A stretch of 64,000 nucleotides of DNA from Mangifera indica (Eukaryota > Streptophyta > Magnoliopsida > Sapindales > Anacardiaceae): contig NW_025401096.1 in NCBI RefSeq assembly GCF_011075055.1, forward strand, positions 186,001-250,000, in the 5' to 3' direction. A model generated the notes under the pieces. That model saw only the letters and a list, made by a program, of their open reading frames with translations. It did not search any database and had not been told where the DNA came from. Shown piece by piece: positions 1-11,859 of this stretch (the first letter of the stretch is position 1; each line of letters begins with the position of its first letter). Both the position numbers and the translations under genes were made by a program.

Positions 1-535
1 CCTCCATACAAAATTTGAAAAATGACCATTCCCCTCCAAGGTTTTTTTCTTCTTTTTGACAAACTTCATCGTATCCGATGCGATCTCTCTCCCTCTCAGA
101 AGATGACCTTTCCTCCTTGGTTGATAAAGACGATGAAATTATCTTCATTTAAGAGATAAAAATGTCTTAGATGAAGACGACGTCTTTCAAACAAAAATGA
201 TTTTGTCTTCATCAGCCAGGGAGGGACGACCATCTTCCAGGAGGGAGTGAGAACATGTTGAAGATGACGAAGTTCGTCAGAGAAAAGGATAGAAAAACCC
301 TAAGGAAGAAATTGTCACTTTTCAAACTTTGGATGAAAAGAATTATTCGATTTTTAGACTAAAAAAAATATGATAAATTTTTAATTTTTTTAAAAATATT
401 TTTAGTTAACTAACATTTTTACCTTTAATCATAATAATAATTTTAAAAGAATAATGAATATTTAAGTTTTTTAAAATTAACAGATGAAAATTGCTAATTT
501 CACCAAACTGTAGATGGGAATAAGTCTTTAATTAC
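1..535. mobile_element. Foldback element copy A (truncated by the window edge)
   Basis: This is the right part of a member of the foldback family seen complete at 12574 and 23460. It ends with a diverged form of the family terminus (a GGGAATAAGTCTTT-like stretch near 510-530, where other copies read GGGAAATAGT..TTTGGCC). It also has the family's internal CCCTAAGG..AAATTGTCACTTTTCAAACTT block at about 297-335 and a GA/CT-rich core with GAAGACGACG-type triplets. The left terminus lies outside the window. It has no coding capacity of its own. Confidence 0.6.
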
Positions 536-550
536 AACGGGAGAAACAAG

Positions 551-552
<2 letters not shown>

Positions 553-579
<27 letters not shown>
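553..579. repeat. AT dinucleotide microsatellite
   Basis: An uninterrupted run of TA repeats. Similar short AT runs occur at about 1507-1530, 30137-30163, 53981-54014 and 63690-63712. Confidence 0.9.
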
Positions 580-584
<5 letters not shown>

Positions 585-879
585 TGAATTATTATAAGCC
601 TTACATTGATGTTAAATTAGGTCGTATTTGTATTCGACTTACATCAAATTCAACTTAATTTAATATTCTTGTACTATTCTTACTTCAAAATTAAATTATT
701 TTAAACCCAAATTTAAATTTAAATTCATTAATTTCAAATGAAGGACTGAAAGCGAATCCAACTCAACTTAGTGGCCCAGTGCTATTCTTACTTCAAAAGT
801 GTCCATCAACCTATTCTTTTTAAATCAATTAAAAAAGAAAAATCCTTCCAAATAGTACAAACATCATTATGAATGAACG

Positions 880-1400
880 CCAACTTTCCTTCCTTTTAGT
901 GGGCAGGCACGCAATGGGATCTTCCCTAAAGCATACAAACGCCACATGAATTTCACTAAATGGGATTATAATCTTATCCCTCGTAAGGGTGGGGCTACGC
1001 TTTGTCCATCTTCCGAATGAGAAAAAAACAATACCCAAACATACAGTAATAAATAGTCTACAAAACCACGTGACCGTTGAACTATAATCCAAACATGCCA
1101 CGTCAGGTCCACTCTGCTGTTTTCCTCGTAGACCGTGACTCTAACCTGCGTTAAATGACCCCAGCCCGGCACAAAGACAATGCAAAAACACCAAAAAGAT
1201 TAAATAAAAAGCCTGATACGCTTCAGCGGCTTTGTTCACTGTGGTACGCTTCCGGTGTTAATGTGGTACTTCTGGAAATCTCAGCCGTTCAATTTCTACG
1301 GCACAAAATCTTCATCAAGTATTTAAATATATAAAGTCATGCGCGCGCATCATACCTCTCTGATTCAGATCGGTGAGAGCGCGTGTCGACACGCCATTAT
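880..1400. promoter_or_regulatory. GC-richer island with ACGT elements, TATA-like motif and two perfect palindromes
   Basis: This stretch is clearly less AT-rich than its surroundings. It holds a G-box core CACGTG at 1067-1072, a second ACGT element CCACGTCA at 1098-1105, a TATA-like TATATAAAG at 1328-1336, and then two perfect palindromes: ATGCGCGCGCAT at 1339-1350 and GCGTGTCGACACGC at 1381-1394. No convincing open frame follows on either strand. It looks like a promoter fragment, but no gene can be assigned to it. It may be an old upstream part of the gene at 4357, separated by later insertions, or belong to a gene outside the window. Confidence 0.35.
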
Positions 1401-1820
1401 ATAATACTTAAATAATAATTTGGGGTGCGATAGATCCAGTGTTTTTCTGTACAGGTTCAATTCGATTATATTTATTTTTTATATTAAATCCACATACTTA
1501 GTAATATTATATATATATATATATATATATGTTTACTTTATATAAATAATTTTTAAATTAGAATAAAGTAATAAAGGTTACTTTTTCTTGTAAGATATAC
1601 ATATATATACATTAGTTGGTTTAATGAGTTTGTCAACCTGAGTTAAGTATATTATTAATAAATTTTGAAAATTTTAAAATTTTATTTCTCATTTTATAAT
1701 AAAATAATTAATAAATATATAAATTATTAATTATAAATATATTTTAAAATTAAAATAGAATTAATTAATTTGAGCAAAAACACTCTTCATTTGGACGAAT
1801 TTCAAATTGAGTTCGTGTTT

Positions 1821-2425
1821 GGCCAAAAGATTTATTCTTACCCAAAGTTTAGTCTATTTTCAAATATATATTTGTGAAGTTTTAAAAATTTAGATATAAA
1901 CAGTTAAACTTAACAAAATTTATTGTTATATGGATAAAAACATCATTTAACTAATAATATTAAAAAATATAAAAATTTATATATTTTTTCCTTCTTAATT
2001 TTGAAAAACTAATAATTTTTCTAAGAGTAAACATTGAAAAGTTACATTTTTTATAGGATTTCAATTTTTCGACAAAACCTTTCCCTTTTTGACAACCAAC
2101 ACCCTTCGACCCTCTCTCTCCTTTCTTCTAGATCCGTCTTCATCAGAGAAGATGAGTTTCAAGGAAAGGAAAGAGAGGGTCGAAGGGTGTTGTTCGCGGG
2201 AGAAGGAGAGGTTTTTTTGAAAAATTGAAACCTTTAAGAAAAAATACAACTTTTGAAAACTTAATCTTGAAGAAAAATTATTAGTTTTGTAAACTAAGAG
2301 AGAAAATTATATAAATTTTTATATTTTTTAATATTAATGATTAAATGATATTTTTACTTTTATAACTAATAAGTTTTTGTTAAATCTAATAATTTTTAAA
2401 TAAATTTTTAAATTTTTAAAACCTT
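1821..2425. mobile_element. Foldback element copy B (diverged, right end eroded)
   Basis: It begins with GGCCAAAAGATTTATTC, the family terminus, and has a strongly self-complementary core. The ACCCTTCGACCCTCTC motif at about 2101 recurs as GAGAGGGTCGAAGGGT at about 2174 in the opposite orientation, so the two strands translate into near-identical short peptides (shared HPSTLS..LS). The right GGCC terminus is no longer recognisable. Open frames on both strands here are palindrome artefacts, not genes. Confidence 0.7.
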
Positions 2426-2471
2426 TTATATATGTATGTTTGAAAGTCATAGCACGCATATGTATATGCAT

Positions 2472-2472
2472 T

Positions 2473-2536
<64 letters not shown>
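2472..2536. repeat. Compound (TG)n(TA)n microsatellite
   Basis: A TG dinucleotide run passes directly into about 25 TA repeats. It lies in AT-rich intergenic DNA between two foldback elements. Confidence 0.9.
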
Positions 2537-2542
<6 letters not shown>

Positions 2543-3022
2543 ATTCATGTAAATGAGTATAAAAATAAGTTGATGGCCTAAATGTATATTTTATCTTAAA
2601 TTCATAATAAGTAAATTAATTTATGTTTCTTCATATCTAATGTTATAAACAAGGTTAGACCATAATCAAATTAGACCCACGTTAAAAATTGTCTCAATTT
2701 AGTTTAGTTTGAATATGTCAAACTTAAATTGAAAAAATTGATTCAATTTGAATTTGTGTAGATAAAACTTAGATTAAAGGAGTCGATTTATTTATGAAAT
2801 CAAGTCAAACTTTAGTTAAAAGGAGTTTGACTCACAAGATTGAGTTTGGTTTATTAATTAATTTGAATAATGTCAAATAATAATCAAAATAACATTATTT
2901 GTTCAATGAATTGCTAACTTGAATTATAAATTTGAGCTTTGAACTTTGAGATCGAGCCAAATTCAAAATACTTTTAACTTTGGCTCTGACTCAACTGATT
3001 TGCAATATATTATATATATTAT

Positions 3023-3190
3023 GAGTAACACTATACGTATACACTTTACGCATATAAAATAAGTATATAGATGATGAATAATTGTACGATTGAGTATTAC
3101 TTTATTATTAATTAAAAATTATCTAATCATATGAGAATATATAATCTGTATATTAATTTTATATATTTAGTATGTATACATAATCTTATT
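3023..3190. mobile_element. Small AT-rich MITE-like repeat
   Basis: This is one of about five related short repeats (others at 20133, 39575, 43960 and, weakly, 58620). They share the phrase (GAG)YAAYACTATA..TATACA..TT, an inner block resembling GATTGAGTRTTACTTTATT..TTAATTAAAAATTATCTAATCATATGA, and an inverted version of the first phrase at the far end. Exact termini and target duplications are not clear. It has no coding content. Confidence 0.5.
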
Positions 3191-3199
3191 TATATATGA

Positions 3200-3897
3200 G
3201 GCCAAAGGACTTATTCTCTCCCAAAGTATACTATTTTTCCAAGTTTTCCCCTTTTAACTTTGAAAATCCCAAATACCTATTAATGACTGGTTAAAATTAA
3301 TGGTAGTAGGGGCAAAATTATCATTTTATCTATAATATTAAAAATAAACTAAAATATAATCTTTTTTTCCTTCCCTAAACTTTAAAAACTAAAATTTTTT
3401 CCCCAACCAAAGTTTTAAAAAATGACAGTTTTCCCATAGGGTTTGATTTCCAGATCTCTGATGCCAAATTCAACCCCATTTCCGGTGGTCTCTCCCTCCT
3501 AACGCTTCTTCTCCCTTCGACGATCTCTCTTCACCCATTTAGACCCTTGATTGACATCGAATGAGACAACTTCTTCTTCCAAGCCGTATTCGATGTTGAT
3601 TGGACGTCCAAATGGTTGGAGAGACACTGTCAAAGGGAGAGAGACTGTCTGCAATGGCTCCAGAGATAGTATCAAAGATTTAGAAACTAGACCCTAGAGG
3701 AAAACTATCATTTTTTAAAACATAAGTTGGAAGAAACTTTTAGTTTTTAAAGTTTAGGAGAGAAAAAAGAGATAAAATTTTAATGGATCAAAGTCTTATT
3801 AATTTTAACTGTTCATAGATAAATACTTAAGATTTTCAAAATTAAAGAGAAAAACTTAAAAAATCAGCATACTTTGAGTCGAAAATTGCCATTTGCC
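3200..3897. mobile_element. Foldback element copy C, just upstream of the GH17 gene
   Basis: The left end is GGCCAAAGGACTTATTC and the right end is the inverted, slightly worn ..AAAATTGCCATTTGCC. The arms are inverted repeats: CCCAAAGTATACTATTTTTCC near the left end matches the reverse of ..CATACTTTGAGTCG near the right end. The core carries CT-rich then GA-rich halves (TCTCCCTCCTAACGC.. / ..GGGAGAGAGACTG). The element ends only about 460 bp before the GH17 start codon, so it or its edge may contribute to that promoter. Confidence 0.75.
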
Positions 3898-3916
3898 CTA
3901 TATATTATATATACAC

Positions 3917-3926
3917 GTATATAATG
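3917..3926 (+). promoter_or_regulatory. Possible TATA box of the GH17 gene
   Basis: GTATATAATG lies immediately downstream of foldback copy C. It precedes a pyrimidine-rich leader (4040-4200, many CTTCTTCTCC tracts) that looks like a plant 5' untranslated region. An AG/GTTCTG donor near 4231 and a TTTGTTGCAG acceptor ending at 4330 could define a leader intron. No transcript evidence is available. Confidence 0.3.
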
Positions 3927-4356
3927 CCTTGTTCTTTAAAAAAAAATAAAAATTGTTGCATGACTTTATTGAATAATAATAAATTGCAAATCAGAATCGT
4001 AAAAAATAACTAGCCTTGCCCGAGAACCTTGGTATTCTCTTACAAGACAAAGCTACTTCTTCTCCTTTCCAACCATAAACTAAACAAAACTCCTCCCTTA
4101 GTTTTCAGTTCACTAGTTCAACTTCAACTTCAGCTTCAGCCCCCCTCAAAAGAAGCTCTGACTTTTCTCTCTCTTGATTCTTTTTCATTTTCTTTTCTGG
4201 GGTTTGAGATTCCTCGAGATTTCCTTTACAAGGTTCTGAACAATTTATAAGTTCTGACTTGTTTTTGTGTACTTTTTTTTTTTTTGTATACTTCTTCAAA
4301 GCTTCGATTATTATTATTATTTGTTGCAGAGAAGAAGAAAGAGGACTGAATACAAA

Positions 4357-7300
4357 ATGCCTCTGTTTCTTCTTATTTTTCTTCTCTTCACACCCTCGGC
4401 GGTCTCCGCCGATGAAGGTCAGTTTTTTTTTTTTTTTTAATCTTCAGCTTGTAGTTTGTGTTATTATGCGCATTTCGTTGTTTGTCTTGTGGGTTTCTCT
4501 TATCTTTGTGAATAGGGTTGAAAGTTTTGAACTTGGCTATCTTTTTGCTTGAAAAATCTGATTTGAATCTTCTGGTATAATTCTAATATGCCTTTGTTGT
4601 AGTTGTTTCTTTACTGGTTTCTATGTGCTTTACTTTTTTTTTTTCTTTCAGATTTTGAATGAATGAAACAAGTACTCCTTCAAGTGGTATAGCATTTATG
4701 AGTGATTTCCTTAGTCATTAATGTGTTTGCTAAAAAAGAAGAAATGGAGTGATTAGACTTGGGAGTTTGTATCAAAATTTTCTTTCTTAGGTTTTGTTTG
4801 GTCAAATTACTCTATTGTGATCATGGTAAAAGTCTCTGTAATTTGGATCTTTTCTTTGCTTTCTTTAATGGGAATCTCAGCCATTTTGCTGCCCAGCTAA
4901 TGTGGCAGTCCTTTACCTGACTAAATTCTGTGGAATAATGCATTTTAGGACCAAAATACCCTTGAACTAAGGATGTCTTTATGTCAAATGTTTGTTCTAA
5001 TAAATGTTTTCTTCTTAGGGTGTTTTTGTCATTTCATTCTTTGCAAAATACCATGCCTGTTGAGTTGGTCCACTGTATTATATGCTTAAAACCATCACCT
5101 TCCCAGCTGTGTTACTCATTCTTAATTACTGGATGTGTAGTGGATCTAAGGGACATGGTTAAATGAGAGAAGAAATCAATCAGTTTTTTCATTCAATACT
5201 ATGAATGTTAATGATGATGATTTGATGGTAATTAATTTTAATCTGCTCAACAACTTAAGTTGATAATCATCATTAATGTGGTCATGGCTTTCGTACATGA
5301 TGAGGCCTTCGAAAAAGGCCAACTTTTGGAGGTGCTACTAATGTTTTATGATATGCCACTTCCCTTCTTGCTATGCTAAGAAATTGCATGTCTCTTTCTA
5401 TAGAAGATCACATCAACCTGAAAATGACTTAAACTTTTCATAAATAAGCTTGTGATGTTTAGGTAGTGAATTGATGGAAATTTCTACCAAATGAAGACAC
5501 TTTCAGAGTAAATGGGTCCTGATGGTTAAAGTAGTAAACTTTTTAAAACATATCTGCATTTAGGTTCTAGAGTTTTAGCACTTCTCATGTTTGGGACTAT
5601 GCAATTTGTGCTCATTTCATGGTGTATAAGCTTGTAAGAATACCTGCACTATGGCTCTAAATTTTCCATCTTGAAGTTGTTATGCGTCGGCACACTTGTG
5701 AGACTTGTGCTTGGTGAAAAAGGATTCTAGTGTTTGACATGTCATGGCAGTGCCATATTCTTGTGATGGACCTTGGGCATCAATCCTCCTGAAATCAGTC
5801 CTGGCATGTTTGACACTTCTTAGTTTAATTGGAAAAGAGATAATTAGTGATAGAAAGAAAACTATTTCATGCCGTGGGTATTTTCTCATTTGCAGCATAC
5901 GATTTATTTTGTGCCCATCTTTTTTCCCACGTCAAATTTGTTGCTCAACATTAACATAAGCGTTGTTTCATGGTACATGAAATCACTTGGTTGACGGTCA
6001 TTGATAGTGTAATGTTCTTCTAAGATTGAACATGGATAATTTGCTTGTCATAACTTGCTTCCCCATGCAACTTCTCGCAGATGCCTTCATTGGTGTGAAC
6101 ATTGGTACAGACCTCTCGGACATGCCAAGCCCAAAAAAGGTAGTAGCCCTTCTTAAAGCTCAGAATATTAGATATGTAAGGCTTTATGATGCTGATCAAG
6201 CCATGCTTCTTGCCCTTGCCAATACTGGAATCCAAGTGACTGTTTCTGTTCCCAATGAACAGCTCCTTGGCATCGGTCAGTCCAATGCCACTGCAGCCAA
6301 CTGGGTTGCTCGCAATGTCATAGCTTATGTCCCTGCCACCAACATCACTGCCATCGCTGTTGGATCTGAAGTCCTTACTGTGCTTCCTAATGCCAGTCCA
6401 GTCTTAGTTTCTGCCATGAAGTATATCTATTCTGCCTTAGTTGCCTCTAATCTTGATGGCCAAATTCAAGTCTCTACCCCACATTCTTCTTCTATCATTC
6501 TTGACTCCTTTCCTCCTTCCCAAGCTTTCTTTAATCGCACCTGGGATCCAGTCATGGTTCCTCTGCTAAAATTTTTACAGTCCACTGGTTCTTACCTTAT
6601 GCTCAATGTATATCCATATTATGATTACATGCAGTCTAATCGTGTAATTCCATTGGACTATGCACTTTTCCGCCCCCTCCCTTCTAACAAGGAAGCAGTG
6701 GATGCTAACACTCTTCTACATTACACTAATGTCTTTGATGCTGTTGTTGATGCTGCATATTTTGCAATGTCTGATCTGAACTTCACCAATATCCCTATTG
6801 TTGTGCTGGAATCTGGGTGGCCCTCGAAGGGTGACTCATCTGAACCTGATGCAACTATTGATAATGCTAACACTTACAACAGTAACTTGATCAGGCATGT
6901 GCTTAACAACACAGGAACTCCTAAGTACCCTGGGATTGCGGTCAGCACATATATTTATGAGCTTTACAATGAGGATACGAGACCTGGTTCAATCTCGGAG
7001 AAGAATTGGGGGCTTTTCAATGCCGATGGACTACCAGTGTATGTCTTACACTTGACAGGCGCTGGGACTGTTTTGGCTAATGATACTACAAACCAAACCT
7101 TTTGTGTTGCAAAGGATGGTGCTGACCCGAAGATGCTCCAGGCAGCACTTGATTGGGCTTGTGGTCCTGGAAAAGTTGATTGCTCAGTGTTATTGCAGGG
7201 TCAGCCATGTTATCAGCCAGATAATGTGGTTTCACATTCAACATATGCTTTCGATGCCTATTTTCAACAGATGGGCAGATCTCCTGGGACCTGTGATTTT

Positions 7301-7982
7301 AAAGGGGTAGCTACCATCACTACCACAGATCCAAGTAAGTAACTGCAGCATTGTATGTAATAACATTTTATTTTTCTAATTGGATTATTATTTGTGAGCA
7401 TTGATGGTATTTATGAAGAGTGCATAGAGTTATGTCGTCACTTTTGCACATAACTGAAAATTTCAACTCATTGTCAATCTTTGTCCTGAAATTTGATTAT
7501 TGATGCTTGCCTCAGAACTTTTGAGTTTTCTGAATAGATATGTTCTCTTTTCTTCTGTTTGATAGATATAGATGCATGCAAACAAAGTGTTATTCTTCAT
7601 GAATCATCTTCCATTGATTCAACCATTTATTCCTTGCTTAGCATTTGTCTATGTACTAATGTCTTTTACTTGTCACAGGTCACGGTTCTTGTATATTTCC
7701 TGGAAGGTATACATCTAAGCTTAGATATAGTATATATTGTGCCTCCGTGTATTTCTAATTGTTTCTTTAGTAAGACTGCCATGAATGAACAATTGAAGTT
7801 TCTTTTACGCTCTTATCTGTAGTAATGGAAGAAATGGCACTATACCGACAAATGGAACATCACTGGCTCCTTCATCAAATTCAACAACTTCAGCATGCCC
7901 TTCACAGTACATGTATGGTGGTAACTTTGTCACAAACCCAGTGATTATAGTAGTACTACTCTTGAGTGCAGTTTTCTTGTAG
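4357..7982 (+). CDS. Glucan endo-1,3-beta-glucosidase, GH17 with X8 (CBM43) domain, GPI-anchored type
   Basis: The protein hydrolyses internal 1,3-beta-glucosidic bonds of callose-like glucans at the cell surface. Four exons join in frame: 4357-4417, 6081-7334, 7679-7706 and 7823-7982, all with GT/AG borders, giving 500 residues. The start is the ATG opening a hydrophobic secretion signal (MPLFLLIFLLFTPSAVSADE). The GH17 domain follows: the general acid is Glu117 in AVGSEVL and the nucleophile is Glu264 in VVLESGWPSKG, the family signature. The X8 glucan-binding domain starts at TFCVAKDGA and keeps its six-cysteine pattern, the last cysteine (GSCIFPG) being supplied by the 28-nt exon 3. A Ser/Thr/Asn-rich linker and the hydrophobic end NPVIIVVLLLSAVFL fit a GPI-anchor signal. 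It resembles Arabidopsis At2g01630-type enzymes. Retention of intron 2 would stop the frame at 7340 and remove the anchor. The first intron is 1.66 kb. Confidence 0.95.
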
Positions 7983-9697
7983 AAGTGTACACATTTGAAT
8001 TTCGCACAACTCTTTGCCGGGTATTGGAATCTTTCAGAACATTCAATTTTGTTGCCGCTAGAAAACTTGCAGTACACCCAATTTTTTTTCCTCCAAAAGA
8101 GGAGACGGGGTTGCCAAGTTGACAAAAAATGCGGCAACAGCTAGTAGTTGTGTAACGAGTTAGTTAGATTTTGTACAAAACAGACCAATAGATTTGTTCA
8201 GGATTGTTGTTGTAACTATCCTGTTAGGCTTAATTTGGTTGTATTCTTTGAACCGGATTTCTGAATGTGCATTTTAACCTGTAGCATTTTGTTCATTTGG
8301 ACACACAGTGACATTACCAAATTCTCTTTTCATCATCTTTTCTAAATAATAGTGAACCTTGCCGAACATATTCCATATGCTGCAACCTTACTGGATGACT
8401 ATGAGTCAAGTGCAGAATAGTCATTCTGTCGAATGAACGATTCCTATCGGGCCCTAGAGTTTCAGGTCATTTTAGAACTTTCCAGTCTTCTAGTTTTTGA
8501 GCTTTATTTTAATTGTTTACTTCTGTTTTATTTATTTTTAGAATTAGGGTTTTCAGAACTATTTAAAGAGTTGCTTAACCTCAAAATAACAGACTTTGAT
8601 TGAATATTATTATTGATTATTGAAACTGATTTCCTGCATTAAAATAAACCTAAAAGAGTTATTGTATTAATCTGAGTATTCGAATCTTGATACAATTCGG
8701 TGGTAGTTTTTGGTACCAATTGTTTCATTGATTGTTCAGTTATTTTTCCGGCATTAGAATGCTCTGCTTACAATGAACTTGGTATAGAAATCACATTTTG
8801 GAAGTTGAAGTCCAAACACTGAGCACAAAATATCTATACATCCACCACATTAAGCACACCTTGGAATGCAGGCACAGCAGCCGTTGCACTCTCTCGACCA
8901 TCACTTTTGAACACTGAAAAACTACCCTCACTTGGTTGCAGCTAGGGCAAGATTTGAACTAAGCTTTTAAACAAATTTGAATTGAAAGATTTAGTTCATT
9001 TTCGAAAGCGAATCGAATTCTAATTATGAGGTGTTGCTTGAATTGATAGTTCAAATTTATAGTTCGGTTTGATTTGAATTCATGATTTAAACTCAATATT
9101 TTATCACTTGACAAGGTGTGTACCGTCAAACTAAATTCATTTTTAAGAAAATGTAATTTAGATTTTATATTTAATAATTAAGATTGTTTTGAATATTATT
9201 TTTAATGTTTATATAAAAAGTTTATCAATTAATTCGCTGTCAGACTAGTTAACTTGGACCAGCCTCTTCACTTAAGTCATCGTCTAGTCTGATTATAAAA
9301 TTCATGAATAGTATTGTATGATATATAATACGATTATATATCTTAAGGGGACTTAAAAATTATTATGATACAATAGATATAAAAAATAAAAATAATATAA
9401 ATATTAGTCCAAATCCATAATTTTACCCACCAAAGAAAAATTATAGCAAAAGAGAGTAAATAACCAACAAAACAGCCACCAATGAAGTAAAAGCTAATAG
9501 GGGTGCGCATAGTCCAGTTTAGTACACTTTGTGAGTTTTTTCAAATTAAATTGAAAAAAATACAATTTAGTCCAGTTTGAATTACGGTTTAAATTTATTA
9601 AAATAACTTACTTCTAAATATATATTATTTAATAAAATTGTTGAATTATAATTTTCTAGAATATAATATAAACTTGTAAAATAAATATGAAATATGT
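7983..9697. other. 3' flank of the GH17 gene and AT-rich intergenic DNA
   Basis: The 3' untranslated region probably extends to about 8250-8300, with no strong AATAAA signal. Beyond it there is no supportable gene. The stretch 8945-9120 is rich in GAATT/AATTC words of the kind also seen at 40540-40880 and 59815-60150, probably remnants of one dispersed repeat. GGGGTGCGCATAGTCCAG at about 9499 resembles the end of a hAT-type non-autonomous element, but no matching far end was found. Confidence 0.5.
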
Positions 9698-9721
9698 ATA
9701 TAATAAATAAATAAATAAATA

Positions 9722-9764
<43 letters not shown>

Positions 9765-9808
9765 ATATAAATATAAACAAATAAATAAACAAATAAATAA
9801 ATAAATAA

Positions 9809-9902
<94 letters not shown>
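9698..9902. repeat. Compound (AAAT)n(AT)n microsatellite, about 200 bp
   Basis: About 115 bp of AAAT/AAAC tetranucleotides runs into about 90 bp of uninterrupted AT dinucleotides. Long open frames on the minus strand reading only Ile/Tyr/Leu/Phe are artefacts of this repeat. Confidence 0.95.
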
Positions 9903-9903
<1 letters not shown>

Positions 9904-10612
9904 GACAAAATAAATATGAAAAAACAAACTGTATATCTAATTGCTTATTGAAAATATAGTTATAGATATGTATTTTAAAAAAACATGTTTTATAGTTTAA
10001 AAATCGCCTAAATTGTAAATCAAACTGAAAACTATTTTAAAAAATTATCAACCTACGTCAAACCATTTTACAAATCAAACCAAACTAAACTGTAATTTTT
10101 AAGCGGTTCAATTTGGTTTTATAGTTTGAACTGAATTATGTATATATGTAAAAACTAAAAATCAAGTAAAAAAGCTGAATTTGTGGTGAAGTTCTAGTTT
10201 TGTTAATTTGGATTCGAGATCAACCTTTTACTAATGTTATTGTATTGAAGTTCATCTTATCAATGATTATTTTTCTTTTTAGATAACTCTTCTTCTCCGA
10301 CATTTATGAATGACTAATTTAAGCAAACCAAAGCTAATATCAAACTAACCATTCTAAATTCAAATTGAACTCTTTTTAGCTCAATTCGAACTAATTGACT
10401 AGACTCAAATCGATTCTTTGTAACTAAAGGCTTTTATCTTATCTCTGGGCCTACTTCTTCAAATTGACTAAAAGCTTTTATCTTATCTTTGGGGCCCACT
10501 TCTTCAAATTGGCACTTGAACATTAAAGTCATTTATAATTGGGAAATTATAAAAACTAGGCAAAATTAAAGGGGTCTAAGCGAAATTGTCCAAAAAATTC
10601 AGGTTTAAGCAA

Positions 10613-11748
10613 AAATGCCCAGGTTTTGTGAAATGACGAAACTGCCCCCATATATAAACACAGCAAATTTTCACTGTGCAATTCAAAGAAAATTCAAATT
10701 TTTTCCACATCCCACGACAATCCCACGGTGAACATCATTTCAGCCGATTTTCTTGCTTTCCGGCAACCGAAAATGGAAAATAATGTTATCACATCTCCCG
10801 TAATCTTGTTTGGATCAAGTTATTGCTCATATTATTGAGATTTGATTGAGATTTTTCGGTTTGAAATTTTAGGGTTTACGGTTTGAACAATGCTTAAAAT
10901 GTTTTGATCCTTGGTTGTTTTTGTTGAATTAATTGAGGGGTTTTGTGTTATACAACGTGTAGATTCGATTTATGTGAAAATTGGAAGCTGAAACGACCAA
11001 AATTTGGCCGAAAATGACTGCCGAAGAGATCGGCAGTCCGACGTGGGAACAGTGTTTCCCACGTCAAAATCATGCATCCCACGTTCAGCCAAATTTAGGG
11101 GGGTAAATTAGCTTTTTAAAACTATTGGGGAGTCGTGGGAGACTCCTTAGCCCACGTCGGGTTTTTTTGAAATTTGTCACGTCAATGTGAGTTTGGCGAA
11201 ATTACGAAAATGTCCCTATATATAAACACAGCCAAATTTCTTATTTCCCACGTTAATATTTGCGAATTTACTGTGCATTTCTTTCAAATTTCAAAACTTT
11301 TCACGCCACCACGTTCATCCCACGACCGACCAGATTTCCGTCGATTTTCTTGATTTCCGGCATCCGAAAATGGCAAAGAAGGTTAGTATATCTCTCGTAA
11401 TCTTGTTTGAATCAAGTTATTGCTCATATTATTGAGATTTGATTGAGACTTTTCGGTTTGAAATTTTAGGGTTTACGGTTTGAATAATGCTTAAAATGTT
11501 TTGATTCTTGGTTGTTTTTGTTGAATTAATTGAGGGGTTTTGTGTTATACAACGTGTAGATTTGATTTATGTGAAAATCGGAGGCTGAAACTACCAAAAT
11601 TTGGCCGAAAATGACTGCCGAAGAGATTGGCAGTCCGACGTGGGAACAGTGTTTCCCACGTCAAAATCGTGCATCCCACGTTCAGCCAAGATTGGCTGTT
11701 TTTTGGGGGGTAAAGTAGCTTTTTTAAAATATTGGGAAACCGGTGAAA
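10613..11748 (+). repeat. Tandem duplication of a promoter/first-exon module, period about 568 bp
   Basis: Two diverged copies start at about 10613 and 11181. Each has TATATAAACA (10651 and 11219), an ACTGTGCATTTCTTTCAAA-like leader, then CCGAAAATGG with the start codon, a possible splice donor, and intron-like sequence including TTTCCCACGTCAAAATC. The second copy supplies the plausible first exon of the ULP gene (ATGGCAAAGAAG/GTTAGT at 11370-11381). The first copy has a mutated equivalent (ATGGAAAATAAT). The duplication doubles the putative promoter of the plus-strand gene. Confidence 0.75.
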
Positions 11749-11859
11749 TTCCTTAGAACACAGTGGACCTGTTTAGAGTTGGAGTTTTCATGAGGGGGTA
11801 AATTGAAAATTTTCTTATCTAGGGTTTTTGATTGTGTAGTTTTCGAATTTTATATCCGT

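Noticed and set aside
829..1172. Two minus-strand frames of 68-90 residues in the GC-richer block
   Set aside because: They resemble no known family and show no splice or promoter context; the GC-richer composition alone makes chance frames longer.
2034..2249. Overlapping frames on both strands with similar peptides
   Set aside because: The similarity comes from the palindromic core of foldback copy B, not from a protein-coding gene.
7805..8137. 110-residue frame opposite the 3' end of the GH17 gene
   Set aside because: It is antisense to exon 4 and the 3' untranslated region, has no recognisable domain, and the plus-strand model explains the region.
9582..9927. Open frames of about 90-110 residues on the minus strand
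   Set aside because: They consist of Ile-Tyr and Ile-Phe-Leu repeats read through the AT/AAAT microsatellite and have no gene-like composition.
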